Of a DNA stretch of 11,022 nucleotides, positions 1 through 5,771 are shown in pieces. This DNA is from an uncultured Ruminococcus sp. (GTDB lineage Bacteria > Bacillota > Clostridia > Oscillospirales > Ruminococcaceae). Position numbers and translations under genes: made by a program. The notes below the pieces were generated by a model that ran no database searches, was not told the origin of the DNA, and saw nothing but the letters and a program-made list of their open reading frames with translations. The stretch is taken from NCBI GenBank assembly GCA_900550695.1, contig URTF01000066.1:1-11022 (forward strand), read 5' to 3'. Each line of letters begins with the position of its first letter. The first letter of the stretch is position 1.

Positions 1-120
1 AACGTGAGGAGCAAAGCGACGAGCGTTTAGCACCGACGGGATATGAATGGTGGTTCTTCTTATAGAGATTAAGTCATCAAATACTTTTTCGTCGATCTGC
101 ATAAATGCAACATACTCTTT
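1..120. other. Window-edge segment, no supportable gene
   Basis: No convincing gene. One minus-strand frame is open from an ATG at 102 to the window edge (34 codons, starting MQIDEKVFDD), but it has no clear ribosome binding site. One plus-strand frame stays open from the edge to a TAG near 63. The wording around 38-56 (a GGGATATGAATGGTGG-like string after a GAGC/GACG-rich stretch) resembles pieces of the repeat region at 2530-2690. It may therefore be the tail of another interspersed repeat and not coding sequence. Confidence 0.35.
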
Positions 121-128
121 CGACAGAC

Positions 129-175
129 ACGCTCCCCTTACAGGAAGTTTTGTAAGGGGAGCGTTTGTCAATGGG
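129..175 (+). terminator. Strong hairpin, possible terminator of an upstream gene
   Basis: CGCTCCCCTTAC at 130-141 pairs perfectly with GTAAGGGGAGCG at 152-163, plus one A-T pair outside, across a 10-nt loop. The following plus-strand tail (TTTGTCAATG) has only three T's, so it is a weak intrinsic terminator by the usual rule. It lies where an upstream plus-strand transcription unit would end before the GH5 promoter. The minus-strand tail is not T-rich. Confidence 0.5.
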
Positions 176-258
176 ACGGGGAACACGTTTTTATAAATTA
201 TTAATAATTTTAAGAGAAATTTACTCGCTGAAATATCGGGCGGATTTATAGAAAATAC

Positions 259-287
259 TTGAAAATTGTTTTTGTACGGAGTATAAT
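259..287 (+). promoter_or_regulatory. Sigma-70/SigA-type promoter of the GH5 gene
   Basis: TTGAAA at 259-264 and a perfect TATAAT at 282-287 are separated by exactly 17 nt. Transcription would begin near 294, giving a leader of about 50 nt before the ATG at 344. The region just upstream is A/T-rich, like an UP element. No operator or riboswitch was recognised here. Confidence 0.8.
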
Positions 288-343
288 ATAAAAGGAAATT
301 ATTTTATCGCAGAAAAATCTTTGTAAAAACTGGAGGACTGTTC

Positions 344-2176
344 ATGAAAATGAAAACGTTATCATCGTTTGCGGCTCTGCTGCTTTCCGTTTCAATGCTT
401 GCAGGCTGCGGAAACGGTGCGGGCGTAAACGGCGATGAAAAAACAGACGATGCGCAGAGCGAAGCAGCGACAGCAAGCACCGCAGCGGAGGTTTCGGTCG
501 ATTCGGAAGGGGAGGACAGCTTAAAGGCAATGACCTCGCTCGAATTTGTAAGGGCAATGGGCAACGGCATAAACCTCGGCAACACGCTTGAAGCTTACAA
601 TCACTCGGGATATGTCGGCGGTGCGAACCCCGATGGCTTTGAAACACTCTGGGGACAGCCCTATACGACTGCCGAAATGATGCAGAGCATGAAAGACGCA
701 GGCTTTGACACTATCAGAATCCCTGTGGCTTGGACAAACGGAATGAACTTTGAATCGGGTGATTACACCATTGACGAAAGACTTCTTTACCGTGTTGAAA
801 CGGTCGTGAACTATGCGCTTGACGCTGATATGTATGTTATCATCAATGACCACTGGGACGGAAGCTGGTGGGGAATGTTCGGTGCGGAGGACACTGCTGT
901 AAGAGAAAAGGCTCTCGAAATGTATAAGTCGATGTGGACGCAGATCGGCGAGCGTTTCAGAAATTATTCCTACAAGCTCATCTTTGAATCCGCAAACGAG
1001 GAACTCGGCGACCGCCTTAACGACAAGGATATCACGGGTTCGCAGGGCGTTCTCACCAAGGACGAATGTTACGAAACAACAAACATGATAAACAGTGAAT
1101 TCGTTAAGCTTATCCGTTCGCTCGGCGGCAATAACGAAGACCGTTTCCTCCTTATAGCAGGCTATAACACGGATATCGCACTTACCTGTGACGAGCGTTT
1201 CAAGATGCCCGAGGACACAGCGAACAGCAAGCTTCTGCTTTCGGTACACTATTATACACCGTGGGATTACTGCGGCACGGACGGCGTAAATCAGTGGGGT
1301 TCTCCGTCCGATTATGACGAGCAGAACGGAAATATGGAAAAACTCAGCAAGTTCTCCGATGAGGGTTATGGTGTTGTCATCGGTGAATATGCCGTAATGA
1401 AAAAGGACGGCGGAATAAAGCCCGAGACTGACAAGTTCTACTCAAATCTTTTGGACAACTGCGACCTTTATGATTTCTGCCCCGTACTCTGGGATTGCAG
1501 CAACTTCTATAAGAGGTTGGCAAACAAGTTCTCTGATGAAGATCTCGTTCAGCTCTTCCTTGACCGCCGCTATGATAACGAAAAGGATAAGGACATTCAG
1601 ACGATAAAGGACGAGGCTAAGACAAGAATCGAAGAAACAAAGCAGAAGTCTGTCGATGAACAGAGTGAAAGCATCGCACTTCCTGCCTCCGATGATATGT
1701 CGATAGCATGGATAATGTATGCTTCGAGCGACTACGGCGTTGCCTACAGCATCGGCGACACATACGACCCGACAAACTGCACAACGGGCGCAAAGGCTGA
1801 AAACGTTCAGATCACGGGCGAGGGTACATATACCGTAAGCCTTGATTTTTCCGAATGTGGTGCGGCAAAGGGCGTGGCGTTCTCGGCACTCGGAATTTCC
1901 AACGGTGAGAAATTCTTCCCCGATTATACCTATACAATTGACGAGATCCTCATCAACGGCGAAGCTTACGAAATGCAGGGCAAAGGCTACACTTGCTCCG
2001 ATGACAAGCTTTGCACAAGAGTAAATCTCTACAACGGCTGGGTAAATTCGCTCCCCGAAGAAGCAAGAACCGCTGACGGCGATCTTACCGACTGCTCGGC
2101 TCAGATAATGCCGCTCGGCGACAAGAAGAGCGTTACGACCATTTCCGTAACATTCACTGTAAAAGCGCCGAACTGA
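344..2176 (+). CDS. GH5-family cellulase (endoglucanase) lipoprotein
   Basis: Predicted cell-surface glycoside hydrolase of family 5, probably cutting beta-1,4-glucan (cellulose, or mixed-linkage or xyloglucan-type chains). The start has GGAGG at 332-336, 7 nt upstream. Residues 1-21 are a lipoprotein signal ending in the lipobox LAGC (lipidated Cys22), followed by an Ala/Ser/Glu-rich linker to about residue 60. The (beta/alpha)8 domain spans about 62-400: RIPVAW (Arg125), NDHWDG (His170), FESANEE (acid/base Glu219 after Asn218), HYY (302-304), IGEY (nucleophile Glu348) and VLWD (Trp383). The usual NEP is NEE here. Residues 440-610 form an extra, probably beta-rich domain that could bind carbohydrate; I do not recognise its family. 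There is no dockerin, so the lipid anchor, not a cellulosome, would hold it at the cell. Three in-frame stops (TGA TAA TAA) end it. The substrate is inferred and the family is confident. Confidence 0.9.
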   Translation: MKMKTLSSFAALLLSVSMLAGCGNGAGVNGDEKTDDAQSEAATASTAAEVSVDSEGEDSLKAMTSLEFVRAMGNGINLGNTLEAYNHSGYVGGANPDGFETLWGQPYTTAEMMQSMKDAGFDTIRIPVAWTNGMNFESGDYTIDERLLYRVETVVNYALDADMYVIINDHWDGSWWGMFGAEDTAVREKALEMYKSMWTQIGERFRNYSYKLIFESANEELGDRLNDKDITGSQGVLTKDECYETTNMINSEFVKLIRSLGGNNEDRFLLIAGYNTDIALTCDERFKMPEDTANSKLLLSVHYYTPWDYCGTDGVNQWGSPSDYDEQNGNMEKLSKFSDEGYGVVIGEYAVMKKDGGIKPETDKFYSNLLDNCDLYDFCPVLWDCSNFYKRLANKFSDEDLVQLFLDRRYDNEKDKDIQTIKDEAKTRIEETKQKSVDEQSESIALPASDDMSIAWIMYASSDYGVAYSIGDTYDPTNCTTGAKAENVQITGEGTYTVSLDFSECGAAKGVAFSALGISNGEKFFPDYTYTIDEILINGEAYEMQGKGYTCSDDKLCTRVNLYNGWVNSLPEEARTADGDLTDCSAQIMPLGDKKSVTTISVTFTVKAPN

Positions 2177-2249
2177 TAATAACAAACGGAACGGCACGAA
2201 AAAAATAAAGTTTACGTTAATTCTGCAAGAATTTCGCTTTGTTCAAAGG

Positions 2250-2560
2250 GTGGCAGGGGGTCAAGGGGGACAGCGTCCCCTTGTCGCTTCCGCAGAAGCG
2301 AAACTCCCTAAACTAACAGCTAAAGCATTGTAACAATAGCGTAATTACTATCAAATAAAAGCTGTAAACTGTTAACTGAATTAAGGGCGCAATTCACACG
2401 AATAATGGTAAACGAACTATGAGAAATCAGTTTTGTAAACCTAAAAAGTGAATTGCGCCATACTATTTTTCTCAAAAATCTATCCTTGAAGCGAAAATCT
2501 ACGAACGAAGTGAGTGGATTTGAAGCTTCAACGCAATATGAGTGGTAAAACGCAGTATGA
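2250..2560 (+). repeat. Left arm of a large imperfect inverted repeat
   Basis: The arm reads outside to inside. First comes a GC-rich hairpin with CAAGGGG (2262-2268) pairing CCCCTTG (2277-2283). Next is TCGCTTC-CGCA-GAAGCGA (2284-2301), then CCCTAAACTAACAG (2306-2319), an A/T-rich stretch, and the 74-bp element at 2386-2459. Last is an imperfect stem with arms near 2488-2501 and 2518-2531. The same order of parts appears in reverse complement at about 2680-2965. The arms are diverged but alignable by eye over most of their length, so this is an old inverted duplication or one large palindromic element. Confidence 0.7.
2386..2459 (+). repeat. 74-bp palindromic-ended element, copy A (MITE- or REP-like)
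   Basis: It begins GGCGCAATTCAC and ends with the exact reverse complement GTGAATTGCGCC (12 bp). Copy B at 2777-2853 is the same element in opposite orientation. By hand alignment about 65 of 77 columns agree, with one 1-nt and one 2-nt gap. It is too short to code for anything. Perfect ends with a more variable core are typical of non-autonomous mobile repeats or of selected RNA stems. No clear target-site duplication was found next to it. Confidence 0.75.
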
Positions 2561-2586
2561 GTGGCGGTGAAATATGAATAGTAAAA
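2531..2586 (+). repeat. Degenerate 19-bp tandem repeat, three units
   Basis: ACGCAATATGAGTGG (2531-2545) recurs as ACGCAGTATGAGTGG (2550-2564), exactly 19 bp later. A weaker third unit around 2569-2586 contains ATATGAATAGT. It sits at the inner edge of the left arm, near the centre of symmetry of the inverted repeat. No function can be assigned. Confidence 0.55.
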
Positions 2587-2625
2587 CCACCCTATAAAAT
2601 CTGAAAAAATCTATCATTTGCAAAC

Positions 2626-2646
2626 GGTCGGATATGGAATCCGACC
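2626..2646. repeat. 8-bp perfect hairpin near the palindrome centre
   Basis: GGTCGGAT (2626-2633) pairs with ATCCGACC (2639-2646) over a 5-nt loop. There is no T-run on either side, so it is not a typical terminator. It lies in the roughly 120-bp spacer between the two large arms. Confidence 0.6.
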
Positions 2647-2702
2647 CTACGTTAAAATGTCGGTTTATGTTCATATCCCACACCACCGCCGTTCAAGCGA
2701 TG

Positions 2703-2748
2703 TCGGAGTGAAATGCTTATCGCTTTCGCTCTGCGCATTTCGCTCCGA
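2703..2748. repeat. 14-bp hairpin stem inside the right arm
   Basis: TCGGAGTGAAATGC (2703-2716) pairs with GCATTTCGCTCCGA (2735-2748), with a single G-T pair and an 18-nt loop. The equivalent place in the left arm (around 2488-2531) also forms a stem, with different sequence and a similar CGAA/GTGAG-type loop. That is what one would expect if the structure mattered more than the exact bases. Confidence 0.6.
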
Positions 2749-2776
2749 GGACAGTTTACTTTAGGAAAATAGAATT

Positions 2777-2853
2777 GGCGCAATTCACATTTTTTAGGTT
2801 TATGAAACTGGGTTTATCATATTTCGTTTCCCGTTATTTTTGTGAATTGCGCC
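2777..2853 (-). repeat. 77-bp palindromic-ended element, copy B (inverted relative to A)
   Basis: The ends are GGCGCAATTCACA and TGTGAATTGCGCC, a perfect 13-bp terminal inverted repeat. In reverse complement it aligns with copy A (2386-2459), including the internal AAACGAA, TATGA and TAAACCTAAAAA strings. The flanks outside the two copies are also similar, so the copies were probably duplicated with the surrounding arm and did not insert independently. Confidence 0.75.
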
Positions 2854-3042
2854 TTTTGACTTGTTAGTGAATATACTATTGTAAATGATATTATACTGTT
2901 AGTTTAGGGGATTTCGCTCTCTGCGGAGAGCGACCAAAGGGCTTCCGCCCTCTGGACACCTGACGAGCTGTGCTCAGCTCGACCAGCTGGTTGGCTTCGC
3001 ATCGTTGACAGTTTTTTTATTTTATCTGTGTTAATGTTATAC

Positions 3043-3071
3043 TTGCAGACGGAAAATTTTTCTGATATAAT
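3043..3071 (+). promoter_or_regulatory. SigA-type promoter of the kinase gene
   Basis: TTGCAG at 3043-3048 and a perfect TATAAT at 3066-3071 lie 17 nt apart. The start point would be near 3078, only about 17 nt before the ATG at 3095. The leader therefore contains little more than the ribosome binding site GGAGGTG (3083-3089), and the repeat region upstream is outside the transcript. Confidence 0.7.
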
Positions 3072-3094
3072 AAATAAAAACGGGAGGTGTGAAA

Positions 3095-4726
3095 ATGCAG
3101 ACGGAAGTTATCCATTCATCGGCACGCGGAATGATAGAGCTTGTGCGCAGCGAAGAAACGTTCATACGCCGCACGGTCTATTCCGAAAACACGGTCTATA
3201 ATGCACTGAAGTTTCACAAGTCCCCATACCTGCCGAAGATATATTCAGTTGAGATATCGGACGGGAAAACTGTCGTCTGCGAGGAATATATCGATGGAAA
3301 ACCACCCGTTTGTTCCGAGCTTTCCGCAAAAGAAGCCGAAAAAATAATGGTACAGCTTTGCTCCGCACTTGAAGCTATACATAAACTCGGTATCGTCCAC
3401 CGTGATGTAAAGCCGTCAAATATCCTGCTTTGCGGTGACGGAAATATAAAGCTCATCGATTTTGAAGCCGCACGTATCTTCAAGGACGACAGCGATAATG
3501 ACACCTGTTATCTTGGTACAAGGGGTTATGCTCCGCCCGAGCAGTACGGCTTTGCGCAGACCGATTTCAGGGCGGATATTTATGCCGCAGGTCAGACGAT
3601 GAAAGTGCTTTTCGGTGAGCTTTCCGAAAAAAAACGGTACAAAAGGATAATTTCTCACTGTACCGAGCTTGATCCCGATAAGCGTTATAAAAATGCGGCT
3701 GAACTCAAAAGTGCTGTGCTGAATATCCGCAGGAATACGGTGCTTGTACCGATCCTTTCCACAGCCGCAGTTTTGGTTCTTGCAGTGTGCATTTTTGCGG
3801 TAGTAAGATCGGCAAACGGTGAGCCTGCTTATACCGAAAAGGAAACAGAACCGCCGCAGACAGTGACGGTTTCAAGCACTATGACCGAAGCTGTGCAAAT
3901 TTCTGCCGAAACAGCAAAAACAGAAACGGAGAGCCGAACCGGACCCGAAACTCAAACCACCGAAACAACTCTTGTCACGGAAACGGGCGCAGTCGAAACA
4001 CAAGTATCTGCAAGTACGACCGAATTTACGACTGCCTCGGGATATATTATCGGAAATGAGATATCTTATCCCGATTTTTCCGAAGAAAAGATAACCTATG
4101 CGACCGACCCCGAGAATATCCCCGAATACAGCGACGATGATATGATATTTTTCTGCGAGGATAAAAATGCGAAAATTCTTCTTGCGGGCGGAAAAGGGCT
4201 TTACGGAAAATTCGAGAAATATCTTATGCATACCGATCTTGACGGTGACGGATTGGCGGAAATGGCAGCGGTCTGCGTTGACATAAACGGCAGACTTGCG
4301 ATAGAAATTTACACGGGAAAGATCGTTGACGGAAATCAGCTTGGAGTTTTTTGTTACGATTTTATCGTGCCAATTGAATTTGACGAGGAGCTTTTGGGCA
4401 AGGACACGTTCGTACAGCTGACCGAGTTTGAGCTTGACGGTGACAGACTTCTTGCTGTGACGATAGGGGACAAGGAGAGCTACAATTTCACGGGCTTTTT
4501 CACGGTGGAAAAAGATCAGCCGACTTTCCTCGGAAGTGCGTGGGGCGAAACATACGCAAGGGTGGTCGGAACGTCATTGAGCGAGTATTTCAAGGGCGGC
4601 GGAAACAATCTTTACAGCTATTCAAAGGGAAAGCTCAAAGCCGTCACATCGTATGATTATGCCGAATACAGCTCGGTGAATTATGCGCCTGCGCCGCTCG
4701 AAGATATATACGATTTTTACTCATAA
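3095..4726 (+). CDS. Receptor-type Ser/Thr protein kinase, one membrane segment
   Basis: Hanks-type Ser/Thr kinase of 543 residues that phosphorylates unknown cytoplasmic proteins. I chose ATG 3095 because the in-frame GTG at 3089 lies inside the ribosome binding site GGAGGTG. Residues 1-212 are the kinase domain: hinge EEYIDG, catalytic loop HRDVKPSN (102-109), metal site DFE (122-124, usually DFG) and GTRGYAPPEQ in the activation segment. No glycine-rich loop or beta-3 VAxK lysine is obvious; IRR (about 24-26) sits there. A membrane segment (about 214-237) leads to a Thr/Glu-rich outside linker (about 245-315) and a C-terminal outside domain (316-543). That domain has DLDGDG (381-386), like a Ca2+-binding or FG-GAP loop, and a weaker ELDGDR later. 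It has no PASTA repeats, unlike PknB. The stimulus is unknown and activity is likely but unproven. Confidence 0.88.
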   Translation: MQTEVIHSSARGMIELVRSEETFIRRTVYSENTVYNALKFHKSPYLPKIYSVEISDGKTVVCEEYIDGKPPVCSELSAKEAEKIMVQLCSALEAIHKLGIVHRDVKPSNILLCGDGNIKLIDFEAARIFKDDSDNDTCYLGTRGYAPPEQYGFAQTDFRADIYAAGQTMKVLFGELSEKKRYKRIISHCTELDPDKRYKNAAELKSAVLNIRRNTVLVPILSTAAVLVLAVCIFAVVRSANGEPAYTEKETEPPQTVTVSSTMTEAVQISAETAKTETESRTGPETQTTETTLVTETGAVETQVSASTTEFTTASGYIIGNEISYPDFSEEKITYATDPENIPEYSDDDMIFFCEDKNAKILLAGGKGLYGKFEKYLMHTDLDGDGLAEMAAVCVDINGRLAIEIYTGKIVDGNQLGVFCYDFIVPIEFDEELLGKDTFVQLTEFELDGDRLLAVTIGDKESYNFTGFFTVEKDQPTFLGSAWGETYARVVGTSLSEYFKGGGNNLYSYSKGKLKAVTSYDYAEYSSVNYAPAPLEDIYDFYS

Positions 4727-4792
4727 AAACAGCCGATTTGCAAGACTTTTTGGAAAATTATTGGACTTTTTGAAACAATTTCACTTTTAATT

Positions 4793-4822
4793 TGTAAAAA
4801 CAGCTTTTTACAGTATTTTTTA
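4793..4822 (+). terminator. Weak A/T-rich terminator-like hairpin after the kinase gene
   Basis: TGTAAAAA (4793-4800) pairs with TTTTTACA (4805-4812) around CAGC, and a run of six T's follows soon after (4815-4820). The stem is nearly all A-T, so it is weak. A second A/T-rich inverted repeat (CTCAAAA...TTTTGAG, about 4825-4846) has no T-tail. The kinase transcript probably ends in this gap because the next gene has its own promoter. Confidence 0.4.
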
Positions 4823-4854
4823 CACTCAAAAATCAAATATTTTGAGAAATTCTA

Positions 4855-4883
4855 TTGCAATTATTTTTAAAATAATATATAAT
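4855..4883 (+). promoter_or_regulatory. SigA-type promoter of the zinc-ribbon gene
   Basis: TTGCAA at 4855-4860 and a perfect TATAAT at 4878-4883 are 17 nt apart. The start point would be near 4890, giving a leader of about 70 nt. That leader contains the mini-ORF and hairpin at 4927-4962. Confidence 0.65.
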
Positions 4884-4926
4884 AAATGTAATACAATGTT
4901 CATAAAACTTGTAAGGAAAGGGGGAT

Positions 4927-4949
4927 ATGTACTTTTTCGCAAAGTACAT
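4927..4949 (+). promoter_or_regulatory. 9-bp hairpin between ribosome binding site and zinc-ribbon start
   Basis: ATGTACTTT (4927-4935) pairs perfectly with AAAGTACAT (4941-4949) around TTCGC. It directly follows the ribosome binding site and includes the mini-ORF start codon in its 5' arm. A transcript folded this way would control access to the only good binding site for the downstream gene. Confidence 0.6.
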
Positions 4950-4962
4950 TACTTATAGATGA
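4927..4962 (+). CDS. 11-codon leader mini-ORF overlapping the next start (ATGA)
   Basis: The purine-rich site AAGGAAAGGGGG (4913-4924) stands in front of ATG 4927, not in front of the zinc-ribbon ATG at 4959. AAGGA to ATG 4927 is 9 nt, a normal spacing. The frame reads MYFFAKYITYR and stops at TGA 4960-4962, overlapping ATG 4959-4961 as ATGA. This is the classic layout for translational coupling. The start codon lies in a 9-bp stem, so translation may be gated. Alternatively the stem merely loops out and brings the upstream binding site closer to ATG 4959, in which case the peptide is never made. Confidence 0.5.
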   Translation: MYFFAKYITYR

Positions 4963-5771
4963 AAATAAAGTGCAGCTACTGCGGTTCGCTCATTAGCGAT
5001 ACCGATGAAGTTTGTCCCAACTGCGGCGCGCAGAATGAGGGAGTTGCGAGGACTGCGGACGGCGTTCCGAAAACGATCGGGGAGCTGAAAAGCTTTTGCG
5101 CATCGCATAATATGCCGCTTGAAAGGATGCGTTTCTTTATCGGCGAGGATTACAAAGAGCCTAAAGCTTTCGGCATTTTTAAAGATGAAAAAGGCGACTT
5201 TGTTGTTTACAAGAACAAGGCTGACGGCACCCGTGCGATACGATATCAGGGCAAGGACGAGGCTTATGCCGTAAATGAGATATATCAGAAGCTCAAGTCT
5301 GAGGTCATGATCCGCAAGCAGAAAAACGGCAGCGTTAAGTACGTTCCGAAGAAAAAGAAAAAGGACAGCACCTGGGGGATAATCGCCCTCGTGTTTGCGC
5401 TTATCGTTGGCGGAGCAATATTTTTTGCGGCACTGGATACTATGCCCGACGGCGGTTATTATACATACGATGATTCGTATTATTACTATGATCCGTTCGA
5501 CCGTGACTGGTATTATTACAACTACGGCAGCTGGACGCCGACTGACAGTGTTGACAGAGAGCTTGAGAAAAACTACAGCAGCTATTATGACGGCTCGGTA
5601 TATTCCGACGAATACGGTGCGAGTGATTTTGCGGACAGTGATTATTATGTTGACCACGGCAGCGGCGGCAGCAGCAACTCCTGGGATGATGATTGGGACA
5701 GCAACGACTGGGACAGCTATGATTATGACAGTTGGGATGCAGGCGATTCCGACTGGGACAGTGATTGGTAA
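4959..5771 (+). CDS. Zinc-ribbon single-pass membrane protein, Tyr/Trp/Asp-rich tail
   Basis: Function unknown. Residues 1-25 are a zinc ribbon, CxxC at 5-8 and CxxC at 19-22, of the kind often found at the N-terminus of Firmicute membrane proteins. Because the ribbon starts at once and TAG immediately precedes ATG 4959 in frame, this start is secure although it lacks its own ribosome binding site. Residues 35-125 are a compact unrecognised domain. A KKKKK stretch (131-135) precedes one membrane segment (about 139-160), placing the ribbon inside and the tail outside by the positive-inside rule. The tail (165-270) is low-complexity: first Tyr/Asp (YYYYD), then Ser/Gly, then repeated WDS/DWD units to the C-terminus, strongly acidic and aromatic. 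Such a tail could bind cations, wall polymer or sugars; this is inference. It ends at a strong terminator. Confidence 0.8.
   Translation: MKIKCSYCGSLISDTDEVCPNCGAQNEGVARTADGVPKTIGELKSFCASHNMPLERMRFFIGEDYKEPKAFGIFKDEKGDFVVYKNKADGTRAIRYQGKDEAYAVNEIYQKLKSEVMIRKQKNGSVKYVPKKKKKDSTWGIIALVFALIVGGAIFFAALDTMPDGGYYTYDDSYYYYDPFDRDWYYYNYGSWTPTDSVDRELEKNYSSYYDGSVYSDEYGASDFADSDYYVDHGSGGSSNSWDDDWDSNDWDSYDYDSWDAGDSDWDSDW

Larger units (their letters stand above)
2680..2965 (-). repeat. Right arm of the large inverted repeat
   Basis: Read on the minus strand, this matches the left arm part for part. An AGGGC/GCCCT hairpin (about 2938-2951) is followed by GAGAGCGA/TCGCTCTC at 2914-2933, then the perfect 14-bp partner of the left outer motif at 2896-2909. 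Next is an A/T-rich stretch containing a near-match to the left arm's ACAATAG...ACTA text, then the 77-bp element at 2777-2853. Last is a 14-bp stem (2703-2716 with 2735-2748, one G-T pair). Beyond it, 2966-2983 carries a further small hairpin, GAGCTG-TGCT-CAGCTC, with no obvious left counterpart. Confidence 0.7.
2177..3042. other. Long non-coding interval filled with repeats
   Basis: There is no substantial reading frame on either strand in the gap between the GH5 and kinase genes. It holds a nested imperfect inverted repeat with two arms, two 74-77 bp elements with terminal inverted repeats, a short degenerate tandem repeat and at least seven hairpins. The separate parts are listed individually. 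No transposase, known RNA gene or clear terminator with a T-tract was found, although the hairpins near 2262-2301 could help end the GH5 transcript. Confidence 0.8.

Noticed and set aside
521..1249. Long open frame on the minus strand inside the cellulase gene
   Set aside because: It lies entirely within a clearly coding GH5 gene with intact motifs on the other strand. The product has no recognisable domain and no ribosome binding site was seen. It is a shadow frame.
344..2176. Dockerin or cellulosomal anchoring of the GH5 enzyme
   Set aside because: No paired Ca2+-loop dockerin repeats occur in the C-terminal domain. A lipobox at residues 19-22 gives a different anchor.
2177..3042. CRISPR array or IS element with transposase
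   Set aside because: The repeats are inverted and of unequal kind, with no regular direct repeats and unique spacers. There is no reading frame for a transposase in the gap.
3089..3094. GTG 3089 as kinase start
   Set aside because: The GTG is part of the ribosome binding site GGAGGTG. ATG 3095 has correct 5-nt spacing.
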